Positions 46,196 to 56,447 are shown, numbered from the stretch's first letter. The stretch: 64,000 nucleotides of DNA from JAGTVG01 sp963699805 (GCA_963699805.1 CAVOVH010000005.1:620001-684000); one strand, 5' to 3'. Notes: generated from the letters alone by a model not told the origin. Numbers and translations: made by a program.

Positions 46196-48965
46196 ATGAA
46201 ATCCGATAAAAAATACGTTTACTTTTTTGCAGCCAATAAAGCCGAAGGCAAAGCCGAAATGAAAGCCTTGCTTGGTGGAAAAGGGGCAAACCTGGCAGAA
46301 ATGTGCAATCTGGGGATTCCTGTTCCACCTGGTTTTACCATCAGTACAGAAGTCTGTACTGCCTATTATAAAAACAAGAAGAAATATCCGGCCGGTCTCG
46401 AAGAAGAAGTTGTGACCAACCTCAACAAGGCCGAGAAAGAGATGGGAAAAAAATTCGGGGATGCAAAAGATCCCTTACTTTTCTCCGTCCGTTCCGGTGC
46501 AAGAGCTTCCATGCCGGGAATGATGGATACTGTTCTGAATCTGGGATTGAATGATAAGATTGTGGAAGGACTAGCAAAACTGACAAAAAATGCCCGTTTT
46601 GCCTGGGATTCCTATCGGCGATTTGTTCAGATGTATGGAGATGTGGTAATGGAAATCAAACCCGTGAAAAGGACGATGTGGATCCTTTTGAAGAGATCAT
46701 CGAAAGGAAAAAGAGTGAAAAAGGAGTAGAACTCGATACCGATCTGAACACCAACGATCTGAAGGAGCTTGTAGCTGAATTCAAGCATGCGATCAAAACA
46801 CGTACCGGGAAAGAGTTTCCGGATGATCCCATGGGAGCAATTATGGGGTGCCATCAGGGCTGTATTTGGTAGCTGGATGAATCCAAGGGCTATCACTTAC
46901 CGTAGTCTCAATGACATTCCTGATGACTGGGGTACTGCGGTGAATGTACAGGCCATGGTTTATGGAAATATGGGCAATGATTCCGCCACGGGTGTTGCCT
47001 TTACCCGTGATCCGGCCACTGGGAAAATCAGTTTTATGGCGAATACCTGGTGAATGCCCAGGGAGAAGATGTGGTAGCCGGAATCCGGACCCCACAGCCT
47101 ATTAACAAATCCGGAAGGAAAAGTAAGGAGGATGTTACCCTCGAGTCATTGATGCCCGATGATTACAAACAACTGGCTGAGATAATAACGAATTACTTGA
47201 AAAGCATTATCGGGATATGCAGGACGTCGAGTTTACGATTGAACGGGATAAATTGTGGATGTTACAGACCAGAAATGGTAAGCGTACCGCCGCTGCGGCA
47301 CTTCGCATCGCAGTGGAGATGGTGGAAGAAGGAATGATTACGACGAATAAGGCCATGATGAGAATCCAGCCCATTCAGATTGACCAGTTACTTCACCCGA
47401 CTTTTGACCCCAAAGCGAAACTGAAAGTCGTCACCAAGGGACTGCCGGCCTCTCCCGGCGCGGCCACCGGCCGTGTCGTTTTCAATGCGGATGATGCCGA
47501 AGAATGGGCCGCCAAAGGAGAAAAAATGGTCCTGGTACGGATTGAGACTTCACCTGAGGATATCGGAGGTATGAATGTGGCCGAGGGTATCGTGACTGCC
47601 CGAGGTGGAATGACCTCACATGCGGCGGTGGTGGCACGTGGAATGGGTAAATGTTGTGTGGCAGGATGTAAAGATATATTGGTGATCTACTCAGCCCGAC
47701 AATTCAGGGTTGGCGACCAGGTAGTGAAGGAAGGGGACTGGCTCTCACTGAACGGAAGTACCGGCGAGGTGATCAAAGGCCAGGTACCCACTGTAGAACC
47801 TGAAATTTCCGGTAACTTCGGAAAACTCATGGGATGGGCTGATAAGGTGAAAAGACTGGGTGTAAGAACCAATGCCGATACCCCGCATGATGCAAAAGTG
47901 GCCCGTGAATACGGTGCTAAAGGCATTGGACTTTGTCGTACAGAACATATGTTCTTTGAAGAAGACCGGATCGCTGCAGTTCGCGAAATGATCATGGCAG
48001 ATGATACGATTGGAAGAAAAGCGGCCTTGACCAAATTACTCCCCATGCAGACTGAAGATTTCATGGGTATATTCGAGGCCATGGACGGACTACCCGTCAC
48101 CATTCGTACATTGGATCCTCCCTTGCATGAATTCCTTCCCAGCCGGATCGAACTGATGGAAGAACTGCTCAACCTTAAACTGGAGATCAAAGAAGCCAAA
48201 TCATTGGAAAAAATGAATGCCCTGCTCAAGGAGATCCGTAAGCGTGAAGATCTGTTGGATAAAGTAGAAAAATTGCATGAACTCAACCCGATGCTCGGAA
48301 CCAGGGGTTGTCGTTTAGGTATCCTGTATCCTGAACTTACAGAAATGCAGGCCAAAGCGATCTTTGAAGCAGCCTGTGCTTGTAAGCGTAAGGGCATTGA
48401 TGCCAAACCTGAGATCATGATTCCGCTGATCACTTCAAAAGAGGAACTGTCTCATCAAAAGGCCATTGTACAGAGAGTGGCCCGTGAAACCATGGACAAG
48501 CACGTGGTCGAGATCGATTATATGATCGGGACGATGATCGAACTTCCCAGAGCCGCTCTGACTGCAGAAAAAATTGCTGAAGAGGCTGATTTCTTCAGTT
48601 TTGGCACCAACGACCTTACCCAGACGACTCTTGGACTTTCCCGGGACGACTCCGGAAAATTCCTGCCCATGTACGTGGAGATGGGGATCTATCCGGCAGA
48701 ACCTTTTCAGAAACTTGATCAGGAAGGGGTTGGTAAACTGATTGCCATGGCTGTAAAAGATGGTCGCAAAACCAAGAAAAATCTGAAGACAGGTATCTGT
48801 GGTGAGCATGGTGGAGAACCGAGCTCAGTTGAATTCTGCCATAAAGTCGGCTTGGATTATGTGAGCTGTTCACCTTACCGGGTTCCGATCGCGAGACTCG
48901 CTGCTGCCCAGGCAGTTTTGAAAGAAGGCCTGGCAGATGACCAGAAACGCGATGCAACAGCTTAA
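46196..48965 (+). pseudogene. ppdK: Pyruvate, phosphate dikinase, frameshifted as given
   Basis: PPDK interconverts pyruvate/ATP/phosphate and PEP/AMP/PPi. The frame opens at 46196 with KAEMKALLGGKGANLAEMC (ATP-grasp part) and, from about 47217, runs to 48965 with the catalytic-His motif GGMTSHAAVVARGMGK, the TIM-barrel PEP site and GICGEHGGEPSSVEF. Four single-base indels in 46667-47185 break it: a lost A at 46667-46670, an extra A at 46843, a lost A at 47024-47027 and a lost base near 47183. Correcting them gives about 923 residues, the normal length. Probable consensus error. A terminator hairpin follows. Confidence 0.93.
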
Positions 48966-48992
48966 GTAGAATTATTAATTAAGAATTAAGAA

Positions 48993-49029
48993 TAAAAAAA
49001 CCTGTCGGGTAAACTGACGGGTTTTTTTT
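48993..49029 (+). terminator. Intrinsic terminator after ppdK
   Basis: AAAAAAACCTGTC, a short loop and GACGGGTTTTTTTT pair into a hairpin with one G-T wobble, ending in an eight-T run, 28 bp after the ppdK stop. This is a conventional rho-independent terminator. Confidence 0.85.
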
Positions 49030-49045
49030 CTGATGTTTCTGCATG

Positions 49046-49106
49046 TGGTCTGACCACCAAGGCTCGTCTGACCAGGGGGTTGGTCTGACCACCAAACCTC
49101 ATCTGA
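49046..49106. repeat. Two-copy direct repeat with 35-bp period
   Basis: TGGTCTGACCACCAA occurs at 49046-49060 and again at 49081-49095, each followed by a similar tail (GGCTCGTCTGA and ACCTCATCTGA). The core GGTCTGACC is near-palindromic. It lies in the gap between ppdK and the DUF5009 gene. Confidence 0.75.
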
Positions 49107-49174
49107 ATATTAGGCGCATACTGAGGAAACACCCTGTGAAAGATCCTTGAAATGAAGGAACAGGAGGAGATTCA

Positions 49175-49204
49175 TTTGTAATTTGTAAATATTCCTTACA
49201 TTTG
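49175..49204 (+). promoter_or_regulatory. Bacteroidota-type promoter for the DUF5009 gene
   Basis: TTTG at 49175-49178 and TACATTTG at 49197-49204 are separated by 18 bp, close to the TTTG-N19-TAnnTTTG consensus. The ATG is 38 bp downstream. Confidence 0.6.
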
Positions 49205-49242
49205 GGACGTATTTTTTATATATGGCCTTTTAATCTATTTTT

Positions 49243-50424
49243 ATGATCCCACAAAACAGAATTGTCTCCATTGATATCATCAGAGCACTGACGATGTATT
49301 TCATGATCTTTGTGAACGACCTCTGGACCCTGCATGGAATTCCCGAATGGCTTGGACATGCCTCCCGGGGTGAGGACCGCCTCGGTTTTGCAGATATCAT
49401 TTTTCCCTTGTTCCTGTTTATCGTTGGTCTTTCCATCCCTTTCGCCTTTAAAGCCCGGCGAAAAAAAGGAGATTCCGATGCCCAGATCTTCTGGCACATT
49501 TTGACAAGAAGTTTCGCCCTGATCGTCATGGGTTTCTTTATGGTAAACCTTGAAAATATTAACAGGGAAATGCTTGTCATCAGCAAACCCATATATCAGA
49601 TCCTTATGGCCACCGCATTCGTACTGATCTGGAACATATATCCCGAAGGAAAGGCCTTTAAGAAGGTCCCTGAATGGGCCATGAAAATACTGGGCATTCT
49701 TATCCTTATTTTTCTGGCTGCCATTTATAAAGGAGGGACTGTTGAGAATCCACACTGGATGAGACCGGCATGGTGGGGCATTCTGGGACTGATTGGCTGG
49801 GCCTATCTATTGATCGCAACCCTTTATCTCTTAGTGGGTAACCGTTTAGTCTGGCTTACCCTCCTCTGGATTGTTTTTATCCTGCTCAATGTACTTCAGG
49901 AAGTGAAACCCTTTGAAGGATTTCCGGATATACAGATCATCGTCGGCGCCTCCAATCATGCCTTGGTAATGAGCGGATTGTTGGCCTCTGTCTTTTATGT
50001 AAACTTGAATGAAAAAGGTAAGATAAAGGAATTTCTTGCCGTTTTGGGCATGATGGCTGTGGTCTCCATCGCATTCGGGCTTCTTACCCGCCCGGAATGG
50101 GGTATCGCCAAGATGGGAGGAACCCCGTCATGGACCACCATTTGTGCTGGGATTGGCTTCGGATCATTAGGAATCCTTTATTTTCTGGCTGATATAAAGA
50201 ATATCAGAAAATGGGCTAACATTCTTGGCCCGGCCGGACGTGCTACACTTACTTGTTATCTCGTACCTTATTTCTACTACGGTTTTTATTCCATCATTGG
50301 CATTTCACTGCCAATCTTTTTAAGGACGGGTTATATCGGTATCGTGAAGTCGCTCCTTTTTGCCCTGCTGATCGTTTTGATTACTGGCGGACTGGAACAA
50401 CTTAAAATAAAACTTAAAATTTAG
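49243..50424 (+). CDS. DUF5009 / heparan N-acetyltransferase-like membrane protein
   Basis: The 393-residue protein is very hydrophobic with about ten transmembrane segments. It begins RIVSIDIIRALTMYFMIFVND, the opening of the COG4299/DUF5009 group, related to heparan-alpha-glucosaminide N-acetyltransferase. ADIIFPLFLFIVGLSIPFAFK after it is typical. Family members are thought to acetylate sugars at the membrane, but bacterial substrates are unknown. It has its own promoter and is followed by a small secreted protein gene after 64 bp. Confidence 0.86.
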   Translation: MIPQNRIVSIDIIRALTMYFMIFVNDLWTLHGIPEWLGHASRGEDRLGFADIIFPLFLFIVGLSIPFAFKARRKKGDSDAQIFWHILTRSFALIVMGFFMVNLENINREMLVISKPIYQILMATAFVLIWNIYPEGKAFKKVPEWAMKILGILILIFLAAIYKGGTVENPHWMRPAWWGILGLIGWAYLLIATLYLLVGNRLVWLTLLWIVFILLNVLQEVKPFEGFPDIQIIVGASNHALVMSGLLASVFYVNLNEKGKIKEFLAVLGMMAVVSIAFGLLTRPEWGIAKMGGTPSWTTICAGIGFGSLGILYFLADIKNIRKWANILGPAGRATLTCYLVPYFYYGFYSIIGISLPIFLRTGYIGIVKSLLFALLIVLITGGLEQLKIKLKI

Positions 50425-50488
50425 TTCCAAAAAAATATTTCATTTCTTTCGTGGCAATAGAATTGACCACTTAAAACCTAAAGAAATT

Positions 50489-50902
50489 ATGAAAAAAATT
50501 TTCGTAATCATTATCACGATCCTGTTCTCAGGAATCGCTTTTGGCCAGTCATTGGAAAAGGATAATCTTATTGGCATCCATGTTTTTTCATTAGATCTTG
50601 ATCCTGATGTCACATTTAACCAGTATAAAAACTTTTTTATCCAAAACTACATTCCCGAATTGAATAAGAATTTCCCGGATGTTAAACATTATTTCGCAAT
50701 GGGTAACCGGGAGGAAAACAAAAATGAGATTGGCCTGGTCGTCGTGTTCGGATCACAGGAGATCAAGAATAAATACTATCATGCGGACGGAAGCACCACC
50801 GAGTTAATGAAGAGCTTACAGGAAAGGATCCAACCCATCAGATCGGAGCTTGACAGTATGGGAACGGTCAATGCAGAATATATGGAGTGGGTGATCCAGT
50901 AG
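50489..50902 (+). CDS. Small secreted protein of unknown function
   Basis: The 137-residue product has a clear signal peptide (KKIFVIIITILFSGIAFGQ, cleavage near residue 19). The mature part of about 118 residues, with LDPDVTFNQYKNFFIQNYIPELN and alternating helix/strand segments, resembles a ferredoxin-like (dimeric alpha-beta barrel) fold, but that is an impression only. No catalytic motif is recognised. It precedes a copy of the inverted-repeat element. Confidence 0.75.
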   Translation: MKKIFVIIITILFSGIAFGQSLEKDNLIGIHVFSLDLDPDVTFNQYKNFFIQNYIPELNKNFPDVKHYFAMGNREENKNEIGLVVVFGSQEIKNKYYHADGSTTELMKSLQERIQPIRSELDSMGTVNAEYMEWVIQ

Positions 50903-51289
50903 TGATTCATGCTCATTTTTATGATTTGAGAGATATATATTAATGATTTCATTAAAATAACAATCGAGATTCCTCCTGAAGGACAGCGTGGTTAGTATGT
51001 GAAATCGTAATGATGATTAATCCTGAATACAAATATAGCATCCCTACTCTTTGTCCTTCAGGAGGAATCCTGATAGATGGCTATTATGATCCAGTTTTTA
51101 AAAGATGTGCTGGGCGGATATGCCTGACGGCAGTTAAATAGCTGCAAATTGGCACACACTGGCGCGGAAGTTATTTCGGTGGCAGCGTTCCTAGAAGGTA
51201 ATGGTCTAAAGTAATAACAACCACTGGCTTCCATTGACAAACCAAGGTATTTTACCTTACTTAAAATTATTTCTTAAGGCTCGATCATC
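50903..51289. other. Intergenic region with inverted-repeat element copy A
   Basis: This 387-bp stretch has no gene. It holds the repeat copy at 50968-51069 and then about 220 bp of moderate GC content up to the cyclase ATG, in which I see no clear promoter consensus or RNA. Confidence 0.6.
50968..51069. repeat. Inverted-repeat element, copy A (102 bp)
   Basis: GATTCCTCCTGAAGGACA (50968-50985) and its exact reverse complement (51052-51069) bound an AT-rich core of 66 bp. The 18-bp perfect terminal inverted repeat and presence of related copies at 53722 and 55270 mark it as a small non-autonomous repeat (MITE- or REP-like). It has no coding capacity. Confidence 0.8.
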
Positions 51290-53563
51290 ATGTCCGAAAG
51301 ACGCCTCGCGGCTATAATGTTTACCGACATCGTCGGCTACACATCTCTGATGGGTTCGGATGAGGACTAGGCGTTTGATATACTTAAACGAAACCATGCC
51401 ATCCATGAAAGGCTGATAGAGAAACACAATGGCACATTGATCAAGGAAATTGGAGATGGAACATTAGCCAGCTTCCCTCTGGCTTCCGATGCGGTCCGAT
51501 GTGCAATGGAAATCCAACAGGAAGCCAAAAGTCAGAATATTCCACTCAAAATTGGAATCCATGAAGGAGAAATGGTGATGGCTGGAGTAGATGTTCTTGG
51601 TGATGGTGTAAATGTAGCTTCTCGTCTACAGGAGATTTCGCAAGAGGGTTGCATAACTATTTCAGGAAAAGTCTATTCAGACATAAAAAATAAAGCTGGA
51701 ATCGCAACAAAATTAATCGGGGATAAGAAGTTAAAGAATGTGGATGATCCTGTGAAGGTATATGAGGTATTGTGTGAGGAGAAAGAATCAGTACAAAGAA
51801 AAGAGCATCAACCACTCAAGAGAAATAAACTGCTTTACTACGTTTTAGCCGGATTAGCAATGATAATAACAGCCATTCTGATCTGGAAATTCTTACCTGA
51901 TAAAGGTGCAGATTATCAATCAGTGGAGGTAACGAAAAGGATAGATAAATCTATAGCAGTTCTGCCATTCAGAAACGATAGCCCTGGCCAGGAAAATGAA
52001 TATTTCTGCAATGGAATGATTGAGGAAATACTAACCAATCTTCAAAAGATAAAAGATATACGTGTGAAATCAAGGACTTCAAGCGAACAGTACAGAAATC
52101 CGGATAAAGATCTTATGATAATTGCCAAAGAGCTCGATGTAGGATATATTCTCGAAGGGAGTGTAAGAAAAGCAGGGAATGATATACGGATCACCGCTCA
52201 GCTTATAAATGGAAAGACAGGGGACCACTTGTGGGCTGAGACCTATGATGGAAAATATACGGAAGAGATATTTAAGTTTCAGAGTAACATTGCCACTAAG
52301 ATAGCTATGGCATTGAATGCGATAATCACACCTGAAGAAAAACAAAAAATATCCAAAATGCCTACAACGAATGTAACTGCCTATGACTACATATTACAAG
52401 CCAGGCAAGAAATGTGGAAGTATTGGGGTAGGGGAGATACCATGGCATTGAAGAAGGCGGAAAGTATGTATAATAAAGTTTTAAAACTTGATCCGGAATA
52501 TGCACTTGGCTGGGTAAGAAAGGGTTCAATCTACTGGGAACGTCATGGGAATACAGATGACTATTTTGAAAATGATTTTATGGATAGCGTTTTATGGTAT
52601 TGCGATAAAGCCATTGCACTTAATCCCGATGAAGGACAAGCATATCAACTTAATGGGATGGTATATCATATTAGAGGTAATATGGAAAGTGCTATCAATT
52701 ACTACGAAAAAGCTGCAGAAGTAGCTACTAATCAAAACGATGATATAACATTATGGGAAACGTCGTGGAGATTAGGTTATCTCTATCTTTATAAAAAGGA
52801 TTATATTAAAGGAATATCCTTAATCCGGGAAGCTGTTCGACTCGCAAAAGGTTCACCGCAAGATTACCGGCATCTTCTCCACCGATTGGCCTATGCTTAT
52901 TTGGATATTGGCGCTTATGAAGAAGCTGAAAATTATTATATTCAATCAAATAACCTGGGTGCTAACTGTTTACGCCTTTGTTATTTTTATGCTTATCAGG
53001 GAAATTTCCAGACTTCAATTAATTATACCTTGAACTGTTGTCAATCAGAATCTGCACACAAGGGATGCAACGACTTTCTTGCTAATACTAATCTTCAACT
53101 CAGAAATTTTGAAACATCCTTGAAATACTTCCGGAAATACAGGAATGGCTTGGAGATTTCGGGTCATATTCGTAGCGATAATCTATACAGAGAAGGTTTT
53201 GCTTTGATACAATTGGGACATGAGGAAAAAGGCAAAAAACTCATCGAAGAACAACTCGACCTGTTGGACAAAAGAAAAAAACTGGGTAGGCCCGATGGGT
53301 ATGATTATCACTATGCAGCTATTTATGCTTATAATGGCGATTTAAAAAGAGCACTTAAGCATCTTTATGATTATGAAAAAGCGGTATTGAATCCAATGAC
53401 AAATTTAATAATTCCGATTCATTATATCCAACATGATATCATGTTTGAGAATCTATGGGCCCAGCAGGAATACAAAACCTTTGTAAAAGAAATCCAGGAT
53501 AAAAATGCAGTTATCAGGGAAGAGATCCGGGAAATGGAAGAACGGGGAGAGTTTGATTTGTAA
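51290..53563 (+). CDS. Class III adenylate cyclase-TPR protein with an in-frame amber stop
   Basis: The ATG at 51290 begins MSERRLAAIMFTDIVGYTSL, a cyclase catalytic start with metal Asp13. Codon 27 (51368-51370) is TAG, after which the same frame continues AFDILKRNHAIHERL, IKEIGDG (metal Asp56, adenine-type Lys52) and GDGVNVASRLQEIS with the transition-state Asn/Arg. Next come a transmembrane helix (about 182-200), a TolB-like segment (IAVLPFRNDSPGQENEYFC) and TPR repeats to 53563. The domain order is the known cyclase-TPR family. A TTG at 51437 could restart translation but would lose Asp13. Inverted-repeat elements lie on both sides. Confidence 0.85.
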
Positions 53564-53937
53564 GCGTTAAGCTCGAAGTCAGAAGTCAGAAGTTGGAGGC
53601 TCAGCTTCTTCCAAAAGGTTGTGGCGGATGAATGAAGCGGGTAGTAATATTGTCAAATGATATTGCTTCTGCCTTTCTAGCTGGCTACTCCTCGATGATT
53701 TTTCTTCAAATCAATTATCCAGATTCCTGCTGAAGGACAGTTTGGTTAAAAGGAGTAAACGTAAGTCTGAATGATATTTGAATACATCGAATACCTCTCC
53801 CTTTTCTGTCCTTCAGAATCCAGATATAATTGGGAAATGCTTTCGTATCCAACCAACTTATCAGACCTCAGATCCATGCTTATGCCCTGAAATGGAAAAT
53901 CGTGATTCGAAATTCGCGATTCGTGATTCGTAATTCT
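53564..53937. other. Intergenic region with inverted-repeat element copy B and simple repeats
   Basis: This 374-bp gap has no gene. It holds short repeats (GAAGTCA near 53575-53592), element copy B at 53722-53820, and a run of ATTCG-type units near 53901-53935 just before the DUF362 stop codon. Confidence 0.6.
53722..53820. repeat. Inverted-repeat element, copy B (99 bp)
   Basis: Left arm GATTCCTGCTGAAGGACAG (53722-53740) pairs with CTGTCCTTCAGAATC (53806-53820), with 4 nt missing from the right arm. The core resembles copy A in order (GGTTA, GTAAACGTAA, TGAATAC, CC-TCTC). This is a diverged member of the same family, on the other side of the cyclase gene. Confidence 0.72.
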
Positions 53938-55020
53938 TCAGATCTCTTCATTCCCCCATACCGGACTGACATCTTTCCAGCTGTATACAGCCGGTCTGAC
54001 GAATCTACGTTCTACTGAATCGATGGATTTTCCCCGTATCTCGATATCTTTCAAGGTTGAAGGTGTCATGCCATGCTCGAATGCGGTAGCAAACGTCGGA
54101 ATTTCATAAGGCTCGAATCCCATCACCCGCGCTGCCACCATATCCGTGGCAAGAGGATTTGTCCCTGCAATGATCACATCCATTTTTACTAAAACACCGT
54201 CAGAGGGTCCATTCCCTTCCATCGCCATGGAACCGTCGATTACGGTCAGGCCTAATTTATTGGCATGGACCATATCCAGAATTTCAAAGGAGATCCCGGG
54301 TGATCCGGCATTATAGGCATCATCATGGAGACAGGACCGGACGGAACAATAGATTTTTCCCGGGTATAGACCAATCAGATTTTTCATTCCCAGGGTTACT
54401 GTGGCCAGTGTATGGGTTTTCATCATGGGAACGGAACACAATAGATCGATATCAAGCAAGGATTCATGCAGCGTGATCTGATTGAATACAAGACCGTCGG
54501 GTATCTGAACATCGACCAGATTCCCGGTGTGCAAATTGATCAAAGGAATATGTTCCGCTTTTGCCAATTCAGTATATCCAAGTACATCAAACACATATTC
54601 CTGCATTGGATTCAGTATCTCTTCCTTTCTGGTACGAAATAATTTATCATTCTTGAAATTGAAACCTGTACCCGCTGCGGAACCTTCCCCAATCCATACT
54701 TCTTTCCCCGCATTTTTCATAAGATGGGCCAATGAGCGGATAACCGTAGGTTTGGTGGTAAATGTTGGACTTTCTGCCACCAGGTTCGGCTTGAGCAAAA
54801 TCCGGTCTTTATTTTTAGCCACTGTCTCAAGACCCCCAAGAAGGTCGATGGCTTTTTCCACGGCGTAATCGATGTGATCATCTTTGATCCTTACGATGCT
54901 GACTACTGGAAGTTCCGGCTTTAAAATAGAACTTGAAAATAAGGTTGCTCCACCCATCGCTCCAAGCGTGAGGCCTCCTACAGTCCGGATGAAGTGGCGG
55001 CGGGAATGTTTGTTCATCAT
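53938..55020 (-). CDS. DUF362 domain protein with Tat-like signal
   Basis: The 360-residue protein starts MNKHSRRHFIRTVGGLTLGAMGG, a twin-arginine-type signal followed by a hydrophobic run. The body matches DUF362 (PVVSIVRIKDDHIDYAVEKAIDLLGG, RILLKPNLV, SVPMMKTHTLATVTLGMKNLIG, VIDGSMAMEGNGPSDG). Some DUF362 proteins carry ferredoxin clusters, but none is evident here. Function is unknown; export across the inner membrane is likely. Confidence 0.86.
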   Translation of the reverse strand: MMNKHSRRHFIRTVGGLTLGAMGGATLFSSSILKPELPVVSIVRIKDDHIDYAVEKAIDLLGGLETVAKNKDRILLKPNLVAESPTFTTKPTVIRSLAHLMKNAGKEVWIGEGSAAGTGFNFKNDKLFRTRKEEILNPMQEYVFDVLGYTELAKAEHIPLINLHTGNLVDVQIPDGLVFNQITLHESLLDIDLLCSVPMMKTHTLATVTLGMKNLIGLYPGKIYCSVRSCLHDDAYNAGSPGISFEILDMVHANKLGLTVIDGSMAMEGNGPSDGVLVKMDVIIAGTNPLATDMVAARVMGFEPYEIPTFATAFEHGMTPSTLKDIEIRGKSIDSVERRFVRPAVYSWKDVSPVWGNEEI

Positions 55021-55541
55021 TAATCTTTTTCTATTTCTATTGGAAAAGATGATTCATTTTTTAAAACATATTAATTATGTAACCCCAAATTCTTCAGAAT
55101 CATTCCCTACTTATATAAAAAATGTCTTAAGACCTTTCAGGCAGATACCTAAAATGGACGGCCTGAAATTTAAATACGAGCATTTTTAAATGAGCGCGAT
55201 TCCTTTCAATATCATGGAAACTTAAAAGGGGAGTCACACTGCATAAAAATTTTAACAATGGAAATTGAAGATTCCTCCTGAATGACCGGAGAGGGTTGTT
55301 TTTCTGGTATCATTCAGATTCATTGAATCTAAGTTCTCACGATATAAGTAATGTCCTAAAGTAGGAATTCTGAAAGTTGACAAGGATGTATTTATTGTTT
55401 ATATTTTAATGTTCCTGAGATGATCCCGGATTTTTTTTAGATATCCAGATACCAGATATTACTTTTTTCAATTTATCTCCGTAAATTAATGAATACGCCT
55501 ATTGTTCAGATTTATCGTAGAATCATTTAAAAAGACATTTT
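55021..55541. other. Intergenic region between DUF362 and pirin genes
   Basis: This 521-bp AT-rich region has no supported gene. It contains a hairpin TTTCAGGC/GCCTGAAA (55135-55142 and 55161-55168) and a degraded copy of the inverted-repeat element near 55270-55322. Promoters for both divergent genes should lie here but no full consensus is clear. Confidence 0.5.
55270..55322. repeat. Decayed copy C of the inverted-repeat element
   Basis: GATTCCTCCTGAATGACCGG (55270-55289) matches the left arm of copy A for 13 of its first 13 bases. The facing arm, CTGGTATCATTCAG followed by ATTC, is imperfect, and the core is shortened. It is likely a decayed copy. Confidence 0.5.
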
Positions 55542-56447
55542 ATGTCCATTCGACCTGTTAAAAGATTAGTTCAAGCCAAACCCTTCCTCGAAGGTGCCGG
55601 GGTACATCTCCGTCGTGCCTTTGGATTTGGCGACCCCACGGAGTTTGATCCATTTCTTCTGCTCGATGACTTCCGGAATGAAAATCCGGATGATTACCTG
55701 GCAGGTTTTCCCTGGCATCCCCATCGAGGGATCGAAACGATCACCTATGTGCTGGCCGGCACAGTAGAACATGGTGACAGCATGGGCAATCATGGTGTGA
55801 TCACTTCCGGTGACATCCAGTGGATGACAGCCGGGAGAGGTATCATCCATCAGGAAATGCCTAAAGGCGATCCTAATGGACGGATGCATGGATTCCAACT
55901 GTGGGCAAACCTCCCTTCCTCTCTTAAAATGACAAGTCCCCGGTACCAGGAAGTTAAGTCCGGGGATATTCCGGAGATCGCCGATGATGACGGTACACAC
56001 GTCAGGATCGTCTGTGGTGATTTCTGGGGGAAGAAAGGACCCGTAGACGGTATTGCTGCAGATCCGGTTTATATTGATGTATCGGTTCCACCCGGGAAGA
56101 AAAAGACCCTCCCGGTTGAAACCACCCGGCATGCTTTTGCTTATGTTTTTGCCGGATCCGGGAAGTTCTGCAATGCCTCAGGACCCCTCGCTGTTCCGAC
56201 CGAAAGTGTTGGCTGGCTCGATACCTCTCCGCCCATTGAGGCGGATAATCGATCACTGATCCTTTTCGACCGTGGCGACGAGGTCTCCGTACAGGCCGGA
56301 GAAGAAGGGATCCGCTTTCTCCTGATATCCGGGAAGCCACTGGAAGAACCGGTCGCCTGGTATGGCCCGATCGTGATGAACACGCAGGCCGAACTCCGGC
56401 AGGCATTCCAGGAACTGCAGGATGGGACATTTTTGAAAAGAAGATAA
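55542..56447 (+). CDS. Pirin family protein (bicupin)
   Basis: The 301-residue protein has the pirin motifs in the N-terminal cupin: FPWHPHRGIETITYVL with H59 and H61, and GRGIIHQEMP with H103 and E105. These four metal ligands match human pirin positions closely. The C-terminal cupin (about 175-285) lacks metal ligands, as usual. Some bacterial pirins act as quercetin 2,3-dioxygenase; the role here is unknown. It stands alone. Confidence 0.93.
   Translation: MSIRPVKRLVQAKPFLEGAGVHLRRAFGFGDPTEFDPFLLLDDFRNENPDDYLAGFPWHPHRGIETITYVLAGTVEHGDSMGNHGVITSGDIQWMTAGRGIIHQEMPKGDPNGRMHGFQLWANLPSSLKMTSPRYQEVKSGDIPEIADDDGTHVRIVCGDFWGKKGPVDGIAADPVYIDVSVPPGKKKTLPVETTRHAFAYVFAGSGKFCNASGPLAVPTESVGWLDTSPPIEADNRSLILFDRGDEVSVQAGEEGIRFLLISGKPLEEPVAWYGPIVMNTQAELRQAFQELQDGTFLKRR

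Noticed and set aside
47687..48433. 248-codon open frame on the minus strand
   Set aside because: It is antisense to the well-conserved C-terminal half of ppdK and is Ser/Leu-rich as expected of a shadow frame.
51368..51370. Amber codon as evidence of stop-codon reassignment
   Set aside because: Other genes in the window (dnaJ, DUF5009, the small secreted protein) end at TAG, so TAG is a normal stop here.
55084..55189. Continuation of an open frame on the plus strand before pirin
   Set aside because: It is a low-complexity extension of an antisense frame of the DUF362 gene, with no motif.
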